Shown here: positions 25,143 to 32,655 of the stretch, piece after piece
How the letters are laid out: the number at the start of each line of letters is the position of its first letter
Numbering within the stretch: the stretch's first letter is position 1
Virus record (IMG/VR): IMGVR_UViG_3300045931_000121
Coordinates: 1 to 42,827 of that record
Reading direction: 5' to 3' (one strand)
Length of the DNA stretch: 42,827 nucleotides
DNA from: a virus
The notes under the pieces: model-generated
Seen by the model: the letters and a program-made list of their open reading frames with translations, nothing else
Databases searched by the model: none
What the model was told of the DNA's origin: nothing
Position numbers and translations under genes: made by a program

Positions 25143-26049
25143 CCTGCGCGGGCGTCGGGCGGCGATCGCGGCTGACCTCGAGGAGACCGCCGAAGCGCTG
25201 GACTCGCCAGGCATCGGCAACATTGTCTTCGCGACGCTGATCGACGATCCCGCCAATGTTTACGACTTTGTCGACGCCTTCACCGGCGAGCTGCTGCATG
25301 AGGCGGCAAGCGCGAACGACAGTTGCGATACCGGACTGCTCTACGACCTGGCGATTGACGAGCCAGCGACTGCAGTCGATGCCTTGTCTGTTCGTGAAGC
25401 TGAGACCGTTGCTGCGGATATGGTGGAAGCGGCAACTGCCAGCGATACGCAGACAGGGGAATTGGTTGGCGACAATTGGAATCCAGCGGACAAGTCGGCG
25501 AATGTCACGCTCAGTAATGCCAACCTGACGGCATCTGCGTCATCCGCGACCCAATGCGCTGTACGAAGCCAACGCAAGATAGCGAGCGGCAAATACTATT
25601 TCGAGGTGACGAGTACGGGGACGATTACAAACAGTGGCGTTGGCATTGCAACGGCTGCAGCTAATCTGAGCAATGTCCATTCGACTGTTTCATTGGCGGC
25701 CTTTGTCAATATTGCCAATGGCACCACATTCTTCAATGGCTCTTCCGTTGGCCAGTCATGGCCTGTGGGCGCACTTACTGCGGGTGACGTCGTCTGTCTT
25801 GCCATCGATCACCCCAACCAGCGACTTTGGTTTCGAAAAAACGGCGGCAACTGGAACAATTCCGGCACCGCCAATCCGGCAACGAACACAGGCGGGTTCA
25901 ACATCTCGGCAGTGTTCACGGCTACGAATACATTTGCATTGGTCACGTTCGCCAGCACAGGTCTCAATCATACCGCCAACTTCGGTGCAGCAACTTTTGC
26001 GCAAACCATGCCGAGCGGGTTCTCGGCCTGGAACAGCGGTGCAACGTAA
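25123..26049 (+). CDS. SPRY-domain tail protein
   Basis: A 308-residue protein. Residues 20-112 contain four acidic E-x-A-x-A-x-D type repeats (ETAEALD, EAASAND, EPATAVD, EAATASD) that look like a helical or extended stalk. Residues about 119-305 form a SPRY domain: DNWNPADKSANVTLSNANLT, KIASGKYYFEVT, GIATAAANLS, CLAIDHPNQRLWFRKNGGNW and VTFASTGLNHTANFGAATF. SPRY modules mediate binding, so a receptor-recognition role is likely. A related SPRY copy lies in the next gene. Start is ATG 25123, with a 20-base overlap. Confidence 0.75.
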   Translation: MFVSLVSLRGRRAAIAADLEETAEALDSPGIGNIVFATLIDDPANVYDFVDAFTGELLHEAASANDSCDTGLLYDLAIDEPATAVDALSVREAETVAADMVEAATASDTQTGELVGDNWNPADKSANVTLSNANLTASASSATQCAVRSQRKIASGKYYFEVTSTGTITNSGVGIATAAANLSNVHSTVSLAAFVNIANGTTFFNGSSVGQSWPVGALTAGDVVCLAIDHPNQRLWFRKNGGNWNNSGTANPATNTGGFNISAVFTATNTFALVTFASTGLNHTANFGAATFAQTMPSGFSAWNSGAT

Positions 26050-26067
26050 CACTTTCCGAGGCTAACT

Positions 26068-28590
26068 TTGCCTTACAGTGAAAGCGCGCTCTACGTCGAC
26101 TCTATCGCGCATGCTGCTGTGACGCAGTTTGCGGTCAGCACAGCGTACACGGTCGGGCAGGTCCGGCGGCAGTTGGCCGCGCCGACTGCGGGCAACGAGC
26201 GGTGTTTTATCTGCATTGTCGCCGGCACATCGGCGGGCTCCGAGCCGACTTGGACGGTCACCAAGGGCGCCAAAACTGTTTCCAACACTGCGACGTTCCA
26301 GGAATGCACTGCGCTGCCAGCGGTCAACGGCGATGTTGCCAACACGCCGGCATGGGCCGCCAGCAAGGGCAGCATTGCGCTCGGCGTCATTGTCAAGAAC
26401 ACGGCGGCGAGCCACTACTTCATCTGCACGACAGCGGGCACGGGTGGCACTGGCAGCGAGCCATCGTGGAATACGACAACGGGTGCGACGACCACCGACG
26501 GTTCGGTGACGTGGACCTGCATCGGTGCGGTGGGCAGTTTCACCACCCGCTGGGCTGCAGCCGCCAAGATGCTGGTAAACCCGGTATGGAGCGGATCGAG
26601 CTGGCTGATCAATGCCGGCATGACCGTCTACGTCGGCGATGATCACAGCGAGAGCACTGCCAGCAACTTTGTGCCGGCATTTGCCTGTCAGGTGCTCTGC
26701 GTCGACCATACCGCTGCTTTCCCGCTCGGCTCGGGAAATCTGATGACGACGGCGCAGGTCAACCTCACCGGAGCTACGATATTCTGGAACGCTGCCGTCA
26801 ATGGTTATGTCTACGGACTGAAGATAATCGAGACCGGGACGAGTTCACCTACTGCCGGTCCCATCGGGGCGGCGCGTGTGCTCTATGAACAATGCCTCTT
26901 TTCGTTCTCTGGATCGACCGCGAGCCTGCGGTTTCTCATCGGCGACACCGGCAATGCCGGCGGGACTTTCGAAGCCAGATCCTGCACATTCAACACTGGC
27001 GCTGCGACCCAGTCGGTACAGGTTCACGGCAACACCAGGCTCGAGAACTGTTCGCTGACCGGGTCGTTTGGTGGTTCTGGCAACCAGATTTTCTCCGGTG
27101 CGGGAACGCTCGTGAACGTCCTTGCCGAAGGCTGCGACTTCGCAACCAATGTATCGAGTGGCGCCAATCTTGTTGGGTCAGGCGGCGGCGGCCAGCCCAT
27201 TGGCTACATACAATTCAAGGACTGCAAGATCCCGTCGACGCTGACGAGCGTGTTCCGTGGCGGTCCGGCCGGCATGGGTACTCTCATGATCGAATTGATG
27301 CGCAGTGACTCTGCCGCAAGCACATATCGCAACGAACGTTATTCGCGCTTGGGCGCGCAAGTCACTTCGACGAGCGTGGTGCGCACCGGCGGTGCGGCCG
27401 ATATCGGGACGGCCGTTGCGCACAAGATCGACACCACGGCCAATGCGCTTGATCCATACACTCGGTTCGAGGCAATGCCGTTAGCGGTTTACAATGAGAC
27501 GACCGGCGCCGATCGGTCGGTGACGATCTACGGCCTGGCGGTTGACAGCCGCGTGCCTACGGATGGCGAGGTGTGGTTTGACGCGGAGTATTTGGGTGCG
27601 TCGGGCAGTGTGCAGGGCTCATACAACCGCGGCTACAAGACCAGCGTCCTGGCGAGCGGGTCGGCGCTGACGGCTGATACATCGGCCTGGGACAGCATGG
27701 CGACCGCGCGGGCCAACAGCACGGCCTATGTGGTAGGCGATGTCCGCAAGGTGGCAAGCAACACGGGGCGGGTATTTGCATGTATAGCGGCCGGAACAAG
27801 CGCGGCGAGCGAGCCGGTGGCGGCTGCGGCATCAAGCAACACATTCAGTACGACCGACAAGACGGCCAACGCCGGCCTGAGCAACGGAAACTTGACTGTA
27901 ACAATCAGCAACATCTCCAACGGTGGCGCGCGCAGTGTGTATGGACAGGTTGCGAGCAAATTCTATTTTGAGTTCACAGTTGCATCGACGTCGAACTGTT
28001 CTTTTGGGATTGCGCCTTCGTCGGCGTCGCTTACGTCGGGCAATACCGCTAGCATGTTCACGATAGCGCCGACCAACGGAACGATCAGTTTCAACAACGC
28101 AAGCACGGGCATCAGCTTCGGTGCTCTTTCGGCCGGGCAGGTTGTATGTATCGCCATTGACATGGAGAACAAGCGCGGATGGATGCGTATCAATGGCGGG
28201 AACTGGAACAATAGCGCGTCATATAATCCGGCGACGAACGTGGGCGGCGTCGATATTTCGTTTATTTTTACCGGCAGTGTTGTTGCATATGTCGTGTTCA
28301 TTGGCGGCTTTACCGGAGCCAATGCTACTGTCAATTTTGGTGCGACGAGTTTTGCCCAGAGCATACCGAGCGGCTTCGCGGCGGGCCCTGCGTTGTGGGG
28401 ATATGCAACCGCCATTGATGGTGATGCTGTGGTTGATGGCACCGCAACTTTCCGCACCGCATGCCGCTTCAAGCAGACCCTGACCCTCTCCAGCCCGCAG
28501 CCGCAGCTCGCTGGATACTTGTATGCATATCCCAGGTTCAGCCGCGCGTCGCAGACGTATTACTTGGACCCCTTAGTCGTCCTTTCATGA
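26068..28590 (+). CDS. Host-recognition protein with beta-helix-like core and inserted SPRY domain
   Basis: An 840-residue protein beginning at a TTG with GAGG about 7 bases upstream. Two N-terminal modules end in AGTSAGSEPTW (about residue 51) and AGTGGTGSEPSW (about 122). The middle (about 190-410) has the short strand/Cys/Asn ladder of a right-handed beta-helix (YEQCLFSFSGSTASLRFLIG, ENCSLTGSFGGSGNQIFSG). A third AGTSAASEP motif at about residue 575 is followed by a SPRY domain (about 591-773), after which the interrupted module resumes (GYATAIDGDAVVDGTATFR). It is the best receptor-binding candidate. Its 3' end is overlapped by an antisense HNH gene. Confidence 0.7.
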   Translation: MPYSESALYVDSIAHAAVTQFAVSTAYTVGQVRRQLAAPTAGNERCFICIVAGTSAGSEPTWTVTKGAKTVSNTATFQECTALPAVNGDVANTPAWAASKGSIALGVIVKNTAASHYFICTTAGTGGTGSEPSWNTTTGATTTDGSVTWTCIGAVGSFTTRWAAAAKMLVNPVWSGSSWLINAGMTVYVGDDHSESTASNFVPAFACQVLCVDHTAAFPLGSGNLMTTAQVNLTGATIFWNAAVNGYVYGLKIIETGTSSPTAGPIGAARVLYEQCLFSFSGSTASLRFLIGDTGNAGGTFEARSCTFNTGAATQSVQVHGNTRLENCSLTGSFGGSGNQIFSGAGTLVNVLAEGCDFATNVSSGANLVGSGGGGQPIGYIQFKDCKIPSTLTSVFRGGPAGMGTLMIELMRSDSAASTYRNERYSRLGAQVTSTSVVRTGGAADIGTAVAHKIDTTANALDPYTRFEAMPLAVYNETTGADRSVTIYGLAVDSRVPTDGEVWFDAEYLGASGSVQGSYNRGYKTSVLASGSALTADTSAWDSMATARANSTAYVVGDVRKVASNTGRVFACIAAGTSAASEPVAAAASSNTFSTTDKTANAGLSNGNLTVTISNISNGGARSVYGQVASKFYFEFTVASTSNCSFGIAPSSASLTSGNTASMFTIAPTNGTISFNNASTGISFGALSAGQVVCIAIDMENKRGWMRINGGNWNNSASYNPATNVGGVDISFIFTGSVVAYVVFIGGFTGANATVNFGATSFAQSIPSGFAAGPALWGYATAIDGDAVVDGTATFRTACRFKQTLTLSSPQPQLAGYLYAYPRFSRASQTYYLDPLVVLS

Positions 28591-29194
28591 GAGGGCGCGT
28601 CAATGTATCCTCTACAGACCATCCACGGTGAATACGACATCCGATCGCATCTTCCGTTAAGCCGACGATTTTTGCCCAGTCTCTGATGCAGTGTGTCTGA
28701 CCGTTATAGGTAAGGAAATGAGTGCGTCGGTTATTTCGTTGTTGCTCGACGGCAGTGGCCCAGCGGCAATTATCGGGCGAGTATCCTGTGTCGTTGTCGA
28801 TGCGATCAATTGTGTGTTTAGGCGTTGGTCTGCGGCCCATGTCGGCGAGGAAGTTGGCGTAAGTCAGCCATCGTTCGCAGACAGTGATCCCTCGACCACC
28901 GTAATTCTTGTAATTCCAGATGTTTGGATCGTTGCACCGTCGACGCATAGTGCACCATGCACGCCATTCAGGTGAATAAACGTCGCCATGGATAGTCCGA
29001 CCTTGGCGCTGCATTTCATGATGCATGCAGCCGCACGATCGGTTGCGTCCTTGCAGTAACTGGCAGGCTCTAAAAATTCGTTCCGTTCCACAATCGCAAC
29101 GACAAAGCCAAGTACTTCCCGTGCCGCGTCGATAAATGCGTTTGATAACAAGCAAATAACTAAAGCGTTGGCCTGCTACGATATGTTTGGGCAT
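28538..29194 (-). CDS. HNH homing-type endonuclease (antisense in late operon)
   Basis: A 218-residue protein read leftward from an ATG with a perfect AGGAGG seven bases upstream. Residues 1-60 hold a zinc ribbon (WLCRCDCGTERIF, SCGCMHHE). Residues about 78-150 are an HNH-type core with WRAWCTMRRRCND, YKNYGGRGITVCERW and HTIDRIDNDTGYSPDNCRWA. The C terminus is a DNA-binding repeat (IRDWAKIVGLTEDAIGCRIH, then RGWSVEDTLT), as in intron-type nucleases. It opposes all surrounding late genes and overlaps the 3' end of the receptor-binding gene by 53 bases, the mark of an inserted mobile gene. Confidence 0.88.
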   Translation of the reverse strand: MPKHIVAGQRFSYLLVIKRIYRRGTGSTWLCRCDCGTERIFRACQLLQGRNRSCGCMHHEMQRQGRTIHGDVYSPEWRAWCTMRRRCNDPNIWNYKNYGGRGITVCERWLTYANFLADMGRRPTPKHTIDRIDNDTGYSPDNCRWATAVEQQRNNRRTHFLTYNGQTHCIRDWAKIVGLTEDAIGCRIHRGWSVEDTLTRPLMKGRLRGPSNTSATRG

Positions 29195-29230
29195 GAGCAC
29201 CTCCTCGCTAAAGGTTGCTTCTGTCAAGTG

Positions 29231-29258
29231 GCGGTCGGGTGCATCAACATCCGACCGC
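29231..29258. repeat. Perfect 8-bp stem-loop upstream of the antisense HNH gene
   Basis: GCGGTCGG (29231-29238) and CCGACCGC (29251-29258) pair around a 12-base loop. There is no T-run on either side, so it is not an obvious terminator. It sits about 37 bases ahead of the HNH start, in the leader of that gene, and could tune its expression or mark the insertion. Confidence 0.55.
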
Positions 29259-29296
29259 TGCGCCAATAGCACATCCCTCTCATAGGAGACACGACC

Positions 29297-29881
29297 ATGC
29301 CTGAGGAACGCGCCCACGCGCGCGAGCACAATGATGCGTCTGTGGTCCGCGGCAGCGGCATGGACGAGGCGGCCGATGCGCACGGCCGCTACGAGATCGA
29401 ATGCCTCGGGCCGGATGGCAGACTGAAATGGCGCGAGACGATCGATAACGTCGTCTGTACGGTCGGCAAGAACTTGGCCTTGGACACGTTTCTGGCGGGT
29501 GCCGCCTACACCGTCACCGGTCCATACATGGGGCTGATCTCGTCGACCTCGTACTCGGCGGTCTCGGCCGGCGACACAATGACCTCGCATGCCGGCTGGC
29601 TCGAGGCCGGCGGCACGAACAATCCGACCTACACCGGCAACCGCAAGACGGCGGTATGGGCGGCTGCCGCGTCGGGATCGAAAGCGTTGTCGCCTGCGCT
29701 GTCGTTCGCGATCACCAGCAGTGGCACCGTCAAAGGCGCATTCATGGTCTACGGCAGCGGCGCGTCGGCAACCAAGGACAACACCGGCGGCACGCTGTGG
29801 TCGGCCGGCACGTTCACCAGCGGCGACAAGGCGGTGCTGTCGGGCGACACATTGAATATTAATTTTTCGACAAGCCTATAG
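29297..29881 (+). CDS. Phage structural protein (small fibre/tip type)
   Basis: A 194-residue protein. The N-terminal 65 residues are charged (GRYEIECLGPDGRLKWRETI); the rest matches a widespread phage structural family with TVGKNLALDTFLAGAAYTVT, MGLISSTSYSAVSAGDTM, ASHAGW-type THAGWLEAGG, and KGAFMVYGSG ... TLWSAGTFTSGDKAVLSGD. These proteins are found near tail fibres and are usually annotated only as structural. The ribosome site is GGAG 9 bases before ATG 29297. The antisense HNH cassette separates it from the preceding tail gene. Confidence 0.72.
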   Translation: MPEERAHAREHNDASVVRGSGMDEAADAHGRYEIECLGPDGRLKWRETIDNVVCTVGKNLALDTFLAGAAYTVTGPYMGLISSTSYSAVSAGDTMTSHAGWLEAGGTNNPTYTGNRKTAVWAAAASGSKALSPALSFAITSSGTVKGAFMVYGSGASATKDNTGGTLWSAGTFTSGDKAVLSGDTLNINFSTSL

Positions 29882-29890
29882 GAGGCGGCC

Positions 29891-30103
29891 ATGCTCGCGA
29901 TGGCAATCCAGGTCTTGTGGTTCCTGATCGGCATTGTCATCCTTGCGGGCGTCGTCTGGCTCGCGATCTACATCATCGAGACGATGATCCGGCCGATCCC
30001 TGAGCGTGTGAAACAAGGCGTGTGGTTGATCGTGCTGTTGCTCGCGCTGATCTTCCTGCTCACTGCGCTGATGGGCGGCGGCGTCCCACACATATTTCGA
30101 TGA
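29891..30103 (+). CDS. Two-helix small membrane protein (Thivi_2564-like), holin candidate
   Basis: A 70-residue protein made of two transmembrane helices (about residues 6-28, IQVLWFLIGIVILAGVVWLA, and 42-62, GVWLIVLLLALIFLLTALMG) joined by a short charged loop (RPIPERVKQ). This matches the Thivi_2564-type small membrane family seen in alphaproteobacterial phages. Its size, topology and place at the end of the late operon make it the best holin candidate here. GGAGG lies about 5 bases before the ATG. A frame-shifted proline-rich frame follows its 3' end. Confidence 0.7.
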   Translation: MLAMAIQVLWFLIGIVILAGVVWLAIYIIETMIRPIPERVKQGVWLIVLLLALIFLLTALMGGGVPHIFR

Positions 30104-30182
30104 CGACGTGCCGCTGCCGCGTCCGCGCCCGCCTGAGCTCGATCAGCCGGTGATCGTGGCGCCCGAAACACGATGACACGCA

Positions 30183-30539
30183 GTGAGAACGCTGTGGCTG
30201 CCAGTGTCGATCGTGCTGGCAACGTGCCTGTTGCTGCCGTCCGCCACGAGCCAGAACACCAGCCGCGACCAGGTCTTCGCCGATCTCGAATGGGGCGAGC
30301 GGCTCAACGCCGTGCCATGCATGGACGACGCGACGCGCAATCGCATCAAGAGCATCCTGTTGCGCGCCATCGATCGGGCGCTGATGGAGCACACCATTAC
30401 GATCTACGACACACTGCTGAAGGACAAGACCGGGCAGCCGGCACGTGCACGCACCGGCATGAGGCACGGCATCAATGTCTGGCTGGCCGGGCGCGCTCTT
30501 GTGCAGGACTGGGACCCAGATCCATGCCCGGACCCGTGA
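30183..30539 (+). CDS. Small secreted protein of the putative lysis region
   Basis: A 118-residue protein from a GTG start. Residues 1-23 (RTLWLPVSIVLATCLLLPSA) are a Sec-type signal peptide. The mature part is helical (NRIKSILLRAIDRALMEHTI) with two cysteines (PCMDD, DPCPDP) that may form a disulfide. It has no lysozyme, amidase or peptidase motif that I can see. Position behind the holin candidate suggests a periplasmic role in lysis or a spanin-like function, but this is inference. Confidence 0.6.
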   Translation: MRTLWLPVSIVLATCLLLPSATSQNTSRDQVFADLEWGERLNAVPCMDDATRNRIKSILLRAIDRALMEHTITIYDTLLKDKTGQPARARTGMRHGINVWLAGRALVQDWDPDPCPDP

Positions 30540-30543
30540 TCGA

Positions 30544-31005
30544 TCACTTCGTTCGGCGCTTCTTCATGCTCTGAAGGTTGCGTTCAATCCGTTCATTCCG
30601 ATCCTTTTCGTATTGGCTAATGCATTGGCAGAGCAGGCGTTCATTCTTGGATGCTTCACTGCCATTGCTCTCAATTTTTGCTGCAGCCGTGCGCGATGCG
30701 TATGTGACGATCAACGCTAAGTAATGCTGTTCTGAATTGAAGTCGCTATCCGCGTCTGTCTTGCCTTCTACATGCGGCCAGCGGATTTCTAGGCCGTCTT
30801 GCATTGCCGCGTCAGCATCATGCCAACTGCGTCCGCCGACATCTTGGCAAAGCTCGTTTGCTTCCTTCAATTGCCTTGCCAAGTCCATTGTCCGGCCGGC
30901 ACCTGCCATGATGCGCAATAGATTGGCGGCTAGCCTAGAGATCGCTATCTCCAACTTTTCAGTTTGCCATTTCTCGCGCCGAGCAGTGGCGTCTTCCGTA
31001 GTCAT
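30544..31005 (-). CDS. Hypothetical helical protein coupled to an HNH gene
   Basis: A 153-residue, helical and charged protein, read leftward. It starts at an ATG that overlaps the stop of the antisense HNH frame (TGATG). Visible segments are WQTEKLEIAISRLAANLLRI, QLKEANELCQDVG and ERLLCQCISQYEKDRNERIE. No family recognised. Together with the HNH frame it forms a two-gene leftward cassette placed between the last late gene and the terminator, so it may have travelled with the nuclease. Confidence 0.5.
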   Translation of the reverse strand: MTTEDATARREKWQTEKLEIAISRLAANLLRIMAGAGRTMDLARQLKEANELCQDVGGRSWHDADAAMQDGLEIRWPHVEGKTDADSDFNSEQHYLALIVTYASRTAAAKIESNGSEASKNERLLCQCISQYEKDRNERIERNLQSMKKRRTK

Positions 31006-31457
31006 CAGCGATCCCCTTCCTTCAAATTTAGGTGTCGCCAGATCCTTCGCGACTTGATTGCTTGGATCGTTGAAATTGAAACGCCGTATATCTCGGCGAT
31101 GACGTGATGGGCTTGGGTATTTCGCCTGATTGATATCACATCGCTGGGGTTCAGTTTCTGCCGCTTGTCTTGCCGTCTATTGGCGATCTGCACTTTCACC
31201 GTAGCCCATCGGCAGTTCTCCGGCGAATATGGGCCATCATTATCGATACGGTCCAGCGACGTTCCCGGCGGACGTTCGCCCATGTCAGTGAGAAAATTTT
31301 CGAATGCAAGCCAGCGTTCGCACACGCCAATGCCACGCCCGCCATAATCAGCATAGCCAGGCAAATTCTTATTGCGGCATCGACTGAGCATCGCCGCCCA
31401 ACTATTGTATGTTCTGCTTCGGTTGCCCTGCGGATGATGCCCGTGCTTTGTGTGCGG
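31005..31457 (-). pseudogene. 5'-truncated HNH endonuclease, paralogue of the 28.5-29.2 kb gene
   Basis: Read leftward, the frame is open from just inside a stop at 31458-31460 and immediately encodes family sequence ([65 protein letters not shown]). No ATG, GTG or TTG occurs before the in-frame ATG at 31391, which lies after the conserved TYNSW block. The N-terminal zinc ribbon of the full-length paralogue is absent. A shorter protein of 128 residues could be made from 31391 and keeps the RIDN and CRWAT core. I read it as a decayed copy. Confidence 0.72.
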
Positions 31458-31483
31458 TCACTGGAAGTCCCGCTTCTCGACTA

Positions 31484-31514
31484 GCCGTCCCGTCCTGACC
31501 GGGGCGGCTTTTTT
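31484..31514 (+). terminator. Rho-independent terminator of the late operon
   Basis: GCCGTCCCG (31484-31492) pairs with CGGGGCGGC (31500-31508) around a seven-base loop, giving a 9-bp stem with one G-T pair, followed by six T. The T-run is on the plus strand only, so it stops rightward late transcription. It lies beyond the antisense HNH cassette, which therefore sits inside the late transcript. Confidence 0.88.
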
Positions 31515-31520
31515 GTGCCT

Positions 31521-31757
31521 TCAGGCGTGTGGTAGGCGAGAGAGCACGTCGAGCATGAGCCGGGCGAGAATGCCAAACCCGCCGAGCAGCAGCACGATGG
31601 CCGTGCCGGTCATCCACTTCAGCAAAAGCAGATCGGCCTCGATCTTGGCGAAGCGGTTCTCGAAGCCCGCCATCGTCTCGGCGGCCTTGCGGGCCTTCTC
31701 CTCGGGCGCGCCTGCTGCGATCAGCGCGTCGTAGAGTTCAGAGATCATGATCGCCAT
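31521..31757 (-). CDS. Small coiled-coil membrane-anchored protein
   Basis: A 78-residue protein. Residues 5-45 are a predicted coiled coil (LYDALIAAGAPEEKARKAAE, FENRFAKIEADLLLLK) and residues 48-68 a single transmembrane helix (WMTGTAIVLLLGGFGILARL). It resembles the small Bdr/DUF1640-type coiled-coil membrane proteins that are common in prophages. Role unknown. An inverted repeat AGGTTGGGGAACCT covers the region just ahead of its start. ATG 31748 is an alternative start. Confidence 0.62.
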   Translation of the reverse strand: MAIMISELYDALIAAGAPEEKARKAAETMAGFENRFAKIEADLLLLKWMTGTAIVLLLGGFGILARLMLDVLSRLPHA

Positions 31758-31781
31758 TGAGGTTCCCCAACCTTGCGTTTG

Positions 31782-32192
31782 TTAGTAGATCTCCTTCGTG
31801 ACCAACTGAATGGCCTGTTTCGTTTCTGCGCACCAGACCAGCGCTCCATCCTTCTTGTATTGTGCCAACAGATCGGCTGTTTGAGTTTTCATGGCTTGCA
31901 TGGAAACATGGCCGGAAGATCGTTCGGCCAGGCTCATGACTGCCTTCGGCAAGGTTTCACACTTGCTGTCGTACAGGGCTATCAACACGATAATGCGTGC
32001 CGCAGCGGTGTCGGTAACCTGCGCTAGCGTAGTTGATTGAGCAGGTTCGGGCTGGGCGACAGGGACGCTCGGCTTCGTTTTCGCGTCATACGGCTTCAGC
32101 AAGTCGCTCCAGGTTTGCTTGTTGGATTGTGCGACCGCACCAGGCGCGGTCAAGCACGCAGTCAAGCTAATCGCGGTGAGCAATCGTATCAT
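31782..32192 (-). CDS. Small secreted protein with structured leader
   Basis: A 136-residue protein from an ATG with GGAGAGGA about five bases upstream. Residues 1-20 (MIRLLTAISLTACLTAPGAV) are a signal peptide. The mature part has a disordered Pro/Thr segment (KTKPSVPVAQPEPAQSTT) and a helical C-terminal domain with two cysteines (YDSKCETLPKAVMSLA, ALVWCAETKQAIQL). No enzyme motif seen. It may act in the periplasm of the lysogen (for example superinfection exclusion) but nothing proves this. A long hairpin occupies its 5' leader. Confidence 0.6.
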   Translation of the reverse strand: MIRLLTAISLTACLTAPGAVAQSNKQTWSDLLKPYDAKTKPSVPVAQPEPAQSTTLAQVTDTAAARIIVLIALYDSKCETLPKAVMSLAERSSGHVSMQAMKTQTADLLAQYKKDGALVWCAETKQAIQLVTKEIY

Positions 32193-32213
32193 TGTTTCCT
32201 CTCCGTATGAGGG

Positions 32214-32278
32214 TGCCGGACGCAGGTGCGGCCGGTACGGACCCGGCTGTTCGGGAGCTACCCTAACCGCGTCCGGCA
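32214..32278 (-). ncRNA. Structured leader, three-way-junction-like RNA element
   Basis: A perfect 10-bp stem (TGCCGGACGC at 32214-32223 with GCGTCCGGCA at 32269-32278) encloses 45 bases. On the minus strand these hold a GCCGG/CCGGC hairpin (32243-32247 with 32231-32235, 7-base loop) and a small GGG/CCC hairpin. It lies about 20 bases upstream of the start of the secreted-protein gene, in its leader. It could be a regulatory leader, a small RNA or part of a recombination site. I do not recognise a known class. Confidence 0.4.
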
Positions 32279-32354
32279 GGACGGAACCAACCACGGGTGC
32301 CTACGGGGTGCAAGGCCGTAGTTTCGCGTAGCCGCCGCTGGCGCGTTTTCTGGG

Positions 32355-32639
32355 CTAGGGCTGCTGTGGTACCTGTCGCCGCTGAAAATCGCTGGCGCCG
32401 GCCTCCGCCGCGCTCTGGCCGGTATCCCACGTCAAGAGATCGTCGTGGGGAAGCCTTGGATATTTCTTCCGGACAAGCGCACGCGCTGCGTCTCTGGCTC
32501 TGGTCAAGTTGACCATGTCGGAAACTTCGCCGTCCGGCCAGTGGATGCGCCACATGGCGGGGTACTTCTCGTCGGGCAGAACGCGGGCCAGGACCTTGCC
32601 GCTTTTGCCATACCGGAGGGCGTATCGTATGCGTTTCAC
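32355..32639 (-). CDS. Small phage-type protein downstream of the integrase
   Basis: About 94 residues. The core KRIRYALRYGKSGKVLARVL, then MWRIHWPDGEVSDMVNLTRA, is a compact family that recurs as small orphan genes in Bradyrhizobium and related genomes; function unknown. I use GTG 32639, preceded by GGGGG; ATG 32675 is in frame and would overlap the integrase end by 20 bases. The last 25 residues are low-complexity. It is the last gene of the leftward integrase operon. Confidence 0.55.
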   Translation of the reverse strand: MKRIRYALRYGKSGKVLARVLPDEKYPAMWRIHWPDGEVSDMVNLTRARDAARALVRKKYPRLPHDDLLTWDTGQSAAEAGASDFQRRQVPQQP

Positions 32640-32655
32640 GTGAAGCCCCCAAAGT

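Noticed and set aside
28538-29590. A 350-residue version of the antisense HNH gene
   Set aside because: The first 130 residues are low-complexity shadow of the 29297 gene; the internal ATG at 29194 has a perfect AGGAGG.
32214-32278. tRNA or tmRNA-like gene
   Set aside because: The outer stem is 10 bp and there is no T-loop, anticodon arm or CCA-type end.
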